The notes under the pieces are model-generated. The model was not told where the DNA came from. It did not search any database and saw nothing but the letters and a program-made list of their open reading frames with translations. From Flammeovirga pacifica (GTDB taxonomy: Bacteria; Bacteroidota; Bacteroidia; Cytophagales; Flammeovirgaceae), in contig NZ_JRYR02000001.1 of the NCBI RefSeq assembly GCF_000807855.2, positions 3,165,438 through 3,229,437 of the forward strand: 64,000 nt of DNA, given 5' to 3'. A program made the translations under genes and the position numbers. Shown here piece after piece: positions 62,613 through 64,000 of this stretch (positions are counted from its first letter, which is position 1; every line of letters begins with the position of its first letter).

Positions 62613-63152
62613 ATGAAACAACTATTATTATTCTTCATTCTATTAAGCCCCATCTCTCTATGGGCACAAACTTCTTTAAAACTTCAACTTAAAGAAGGCG
62701 AGACGTATTATCAAAATTCGTCAAATACTACTAATATCGAGCAACAGATGCAGGGACAAACCATGAAAATTGGAATGGACAATATTAGTAGAACTGCATA
62801 CTTTGTAGAGAAAATAGCCGATGGTAATTATCAATGTAAAGTTACTTTTGAAAGTCTTGAAATTGGTATTGAAATGGGACCTCAAATTCAAACATTCACT
62901 TCTAATTCTGGAGAAGATCCTTTTTCTAAAATCTTGAATGCACTCACCAAGCAATCATTTTCTATGATTCTTTCTCCTTTAGGTAAAGTAGTTGCTATTA
63001 GTGGTATGGAAGAATTGTGGAATAACGTCGAAAAAGCCACTCAAGATATACCAGCATTTCAAAAAGGACAAATTTTAAATCAGTTAAAACAGTCTTATAG
63101 TAATGATCAACTGATTTCCAACACCGAATTGGTTTTCAGTATCTACTCGTAA
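62613..63152 (+). pseudogene. DUF6263-like secreted protein gene interrupted by an IS66 element
   Basis: A signal peptide (MKQLLLFFILLSPISLWAQ) precedes a beta-rich domain: KLQLKEGETYYQNSSNTTNI, QMQGQTMKIGMDNISRT, SYSNDQL and SFSMILSPLGKVVAISGMEE resemble the start of DUF6263 proteins, which are commonly about 300 residues long (from memory). Here the frame ends after 179 residues at a TAA that lies inside the left end of the IS66 element (GTAAGC at 63149). The gene has therefore been cut by insertion, and its 3' part should lie beyond the right end of the element, outside the window. Function unknown. Confidence 0.72.
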
Positions 63153-63225
63153 GCAGTCGGGCAACTCCATCTATCATCCTATAATCCCACGCATTAATTT
63201 TACGACATAATCAAACACAACAATT

Positions 63226-63504
63226 ATGTCAAGAAAAGAAGAAATGTACGCTCATCTAGAAGCATGGAAAGAAAGTGGATTAACTCAAAAAGGTTATTGC
63301 GCACTTCATTCAATAAAAGCACCTACTTTCAGTTATTGGGTAACCAAGACTTGTGGTAAAAAAAACGTTGACTCACCTGCTCAATTTATTCCTATCTCTC
63401 CAACTAACCCTGTTGAGCAAAAAATAACAGTTGAATACCCTAACGGAGTAAAAGTTCATTTATCAAACACTGAACTTCTTAAAGAAGCGATTCATTTATT
63501 CTAA
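63226..63504 (+). CDS. tnpA: IS66-family accessory protein TnpA
   Basis: A 92-residue small accessory protein of the IS66 family. It has a winged/HTH-like start (MSRKEEMYAHLEAWKESG then LTQKGYCALHSIKAPTFSYW), as in other IS66 TnpA proteins in Bacteroidota, and ends FYSL-like with NTELLKEAIHLF. It probably binds the element ends or assists TnpC. Its stop overlaps the tnpB start as TAATG (63502-63506), which implies coupled translation. It begins 77 bp inside the element. Confidence 0.9.
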   Translation: MSRKEEMYAHLEAWKESGLTQKGYCALHSIKAPTFSYWVTKTCGKKNVDSPAQFIPISPTNPVEQKITVEYPNGVKVHLSNTELLKEAIHLF

Positions 63505-63845
63505 TGTTATCCTTACGAAATACAGACCATATTTACCTTTACAGTGAGTTTACGGATATGCGTAAAGGATTTAACGGTTTAAGTACTATCGTTATTTCTT
63601 TGATGGAGATGAATGTAGTGAGTGGTGACATTTATGTTTTCATCAATAGAAGTAAAGATAAAATCAAACTGTTACGTTTCGAAAGAGGTGGCTTTTCTCT
63701 CTATTATAAGCGATTAGAAAGAGGTCGATTTGAACTTCCAGTAGGTTTTGGAAAGTGTGACAGTATTCATTTAACCTCTGCTCAAATTATGATGTTAATA
63801 GAAGGCATTTCTTTAGAAAAAAGAAATCAAAAAGTGCGTTTCTAG
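63504..63845 (+). CDS. tnpB: IS66-family accessory protein TnpB (Orf2)
   Basis: A 113-residue TnpB of the IS66 Orf2 family (not the IS605 nuclease of the same name). The characteristic segments are IYLYSEFTDMRKGFNGLSTI, GDIYVFINRSKDKIKLLRFE, GGFSLYYKRLERGRFELP and SAQIMMLIEGI. It is required with TnpA for transposition of many IS66 elements, but its mechanism is not settled. Its start overlaps the tnpA stop, and 25 bp separate it from tnpC. Confidence 0.95.
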   Translation: MLSLRNTDHIYLYSEFTDMRKGFNGLSTIVISLMEMNVVSGDIYVFINRSKDKIKLLRFERGGFSLYYKRLERGRFELPVGFGKCDSIHLTSAQIMMLIEGISLEKRNQKVRF

Positions 63846-63869
63846 TATCATTATTGCTATAAATAAGAG

Positions 63870-64000
63870 GTGAGTAAAGATGAGAAAATAGCATCACTGA
63901 AACAAACAAACACTTCTTTAAGTGAAGAAAACACACAATTAAAAGCACAGGTGGCCATGTTTCAGAATATGCTTTTCGGGGCTAAATCCGAGAAGCGTAA
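63870..64000 (+). CDS. tnpC: IS66-family transposase TnpC, 5' part
   Basis: A frame starting at GTG (63870; an in-frame TAA lies just upstream at 63864-63866) runs out of the window. The first 43 residues (MSKDEKIASLKQTNTSLSEE, then NTQLKAQVAMFQNMLFGAKS and EKR) are the leucine-zipper-like N-terminus and the LFGxKSEK motif of IS66 transposases. The DDE catalytic domain lies beyond the window. Confidence 0.85.
   Translation, partial: MSKDEKIASLKQTNTSLSEENTQLKAQVAMFQNMLFGAKSEKR

Larger units (their letters stand above)
63149..64000 (+). mobile_element. IS66-family insertion sequence, left part
   Basis: The left terminal inverted repeat GTAAGCAGTCGGGCAACTCC starts at 63149 (GTAAGC is the usual IS66 terminus). 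tnpA, tnpB and the start of tnpC follow in the standard order. The probable 8-bp target duplicate is ATCTACTC at 63141-63148. The right end lies outside the window. Confidence 0.88.

Noticed and set aside
1..64000. CRISPR arrays, tRNA, rRNA, phage structural genes, restriction or toxin-antitoxin modules
   Set aside because: None was seen on reading through the window. No regular direct-repeat array, no cloverleaf with CCA-type context and no matching protein motifs were noticed, although a weak tRNA could be missed without a covariance search.

Overview
The window looks like chromosomal DNA of a low-GC marine Bacteroidota (Cytophagales, most like an agar-degrading Flammeovirga). The signs are: a SusC/SusD pair with a hybrid two-component regulator and a GH86-type agarase/porphyranase carrying a type IX secretion C-terminal domain; FKBP lipoproteins next to nrnA; bacillithiol genes; DUF4199, DUF4136 and FecR families; TTG/GTG starts with weak ribosome-binding sites; and TAnnTTTG promoter elements. 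The genus is inferred; no rRNA or tRNA gene was seen.

Layout. 1-9800: a 5'-open hypothetical gene, an outer-membrane barrel gene, then two EF-G genes around the str cluster. A paralogous fusA (1924-4062) lies before rpsL-rpsG-fusA-rpsJ. The two EF-G proteins differ at roughly 47 of 712 positions by hand count but have very different codon use. rpsJ ends in a strong terminator, so the S10 operon does not continue here. An orphan FecR anti-sigma factor follows. 9800-36900: mostly core genes. These are a fused OtsA-OtsB trehalose enzyme, a long non-coding interval with a possible structured RNA (12.4-12.7 kb), a PaaE-like reductase, ComEC, GlmM, a cysteine desulfurase, bshA-ytxJ, a possible voltage-sensor-like membrane protein, a 2,4-dienoyl-CoA-reductase-type SDR, SecA, three FKBP-type lipoproteins with NrnA, MutS, DUF4199 and a GT2 glycosyltransferase.

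36900-53000: a polysaccharide utilisation locus, all on the minus strand: SusC, SusD, a 1406-residue hybrid two-component sensor/regulator, and an 1881-residue secreted GH86-type enzyme with two CBM6-like modules and about eight Ig-like repeats. The expected logic is that the hybrid regulator senses an oligosaccharide and induces the surface enzyme and the SusCD importer.

53300-62400: the most unusual region. A LytS/LytTR sensor-regulator pair is followed by a very AT-rich cluster. It holds a membrane protein, a membrane-anchored thioredoxin-like protein, a C39-peptidase ABC exporter, two intact double-glycine-leader peptides (57 and 62 aa), an ABC ATPase, a membrane protein, a third leader peptide that is frameshifted, and another membrane protein. 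The first and third peptide genes share a 108-bp near-identical block (5' region plus leader) that stops at the Gly-Gly cleavage site, after which the cores are unrelated. It reads as a secreted-peptide (bacteriocin-like) system that swaps core sequences behind a fixed leader. The window ends in an IS66-family element (63149 to beyond the end) that has interrupted a DUF6263-like secreted protein gene.
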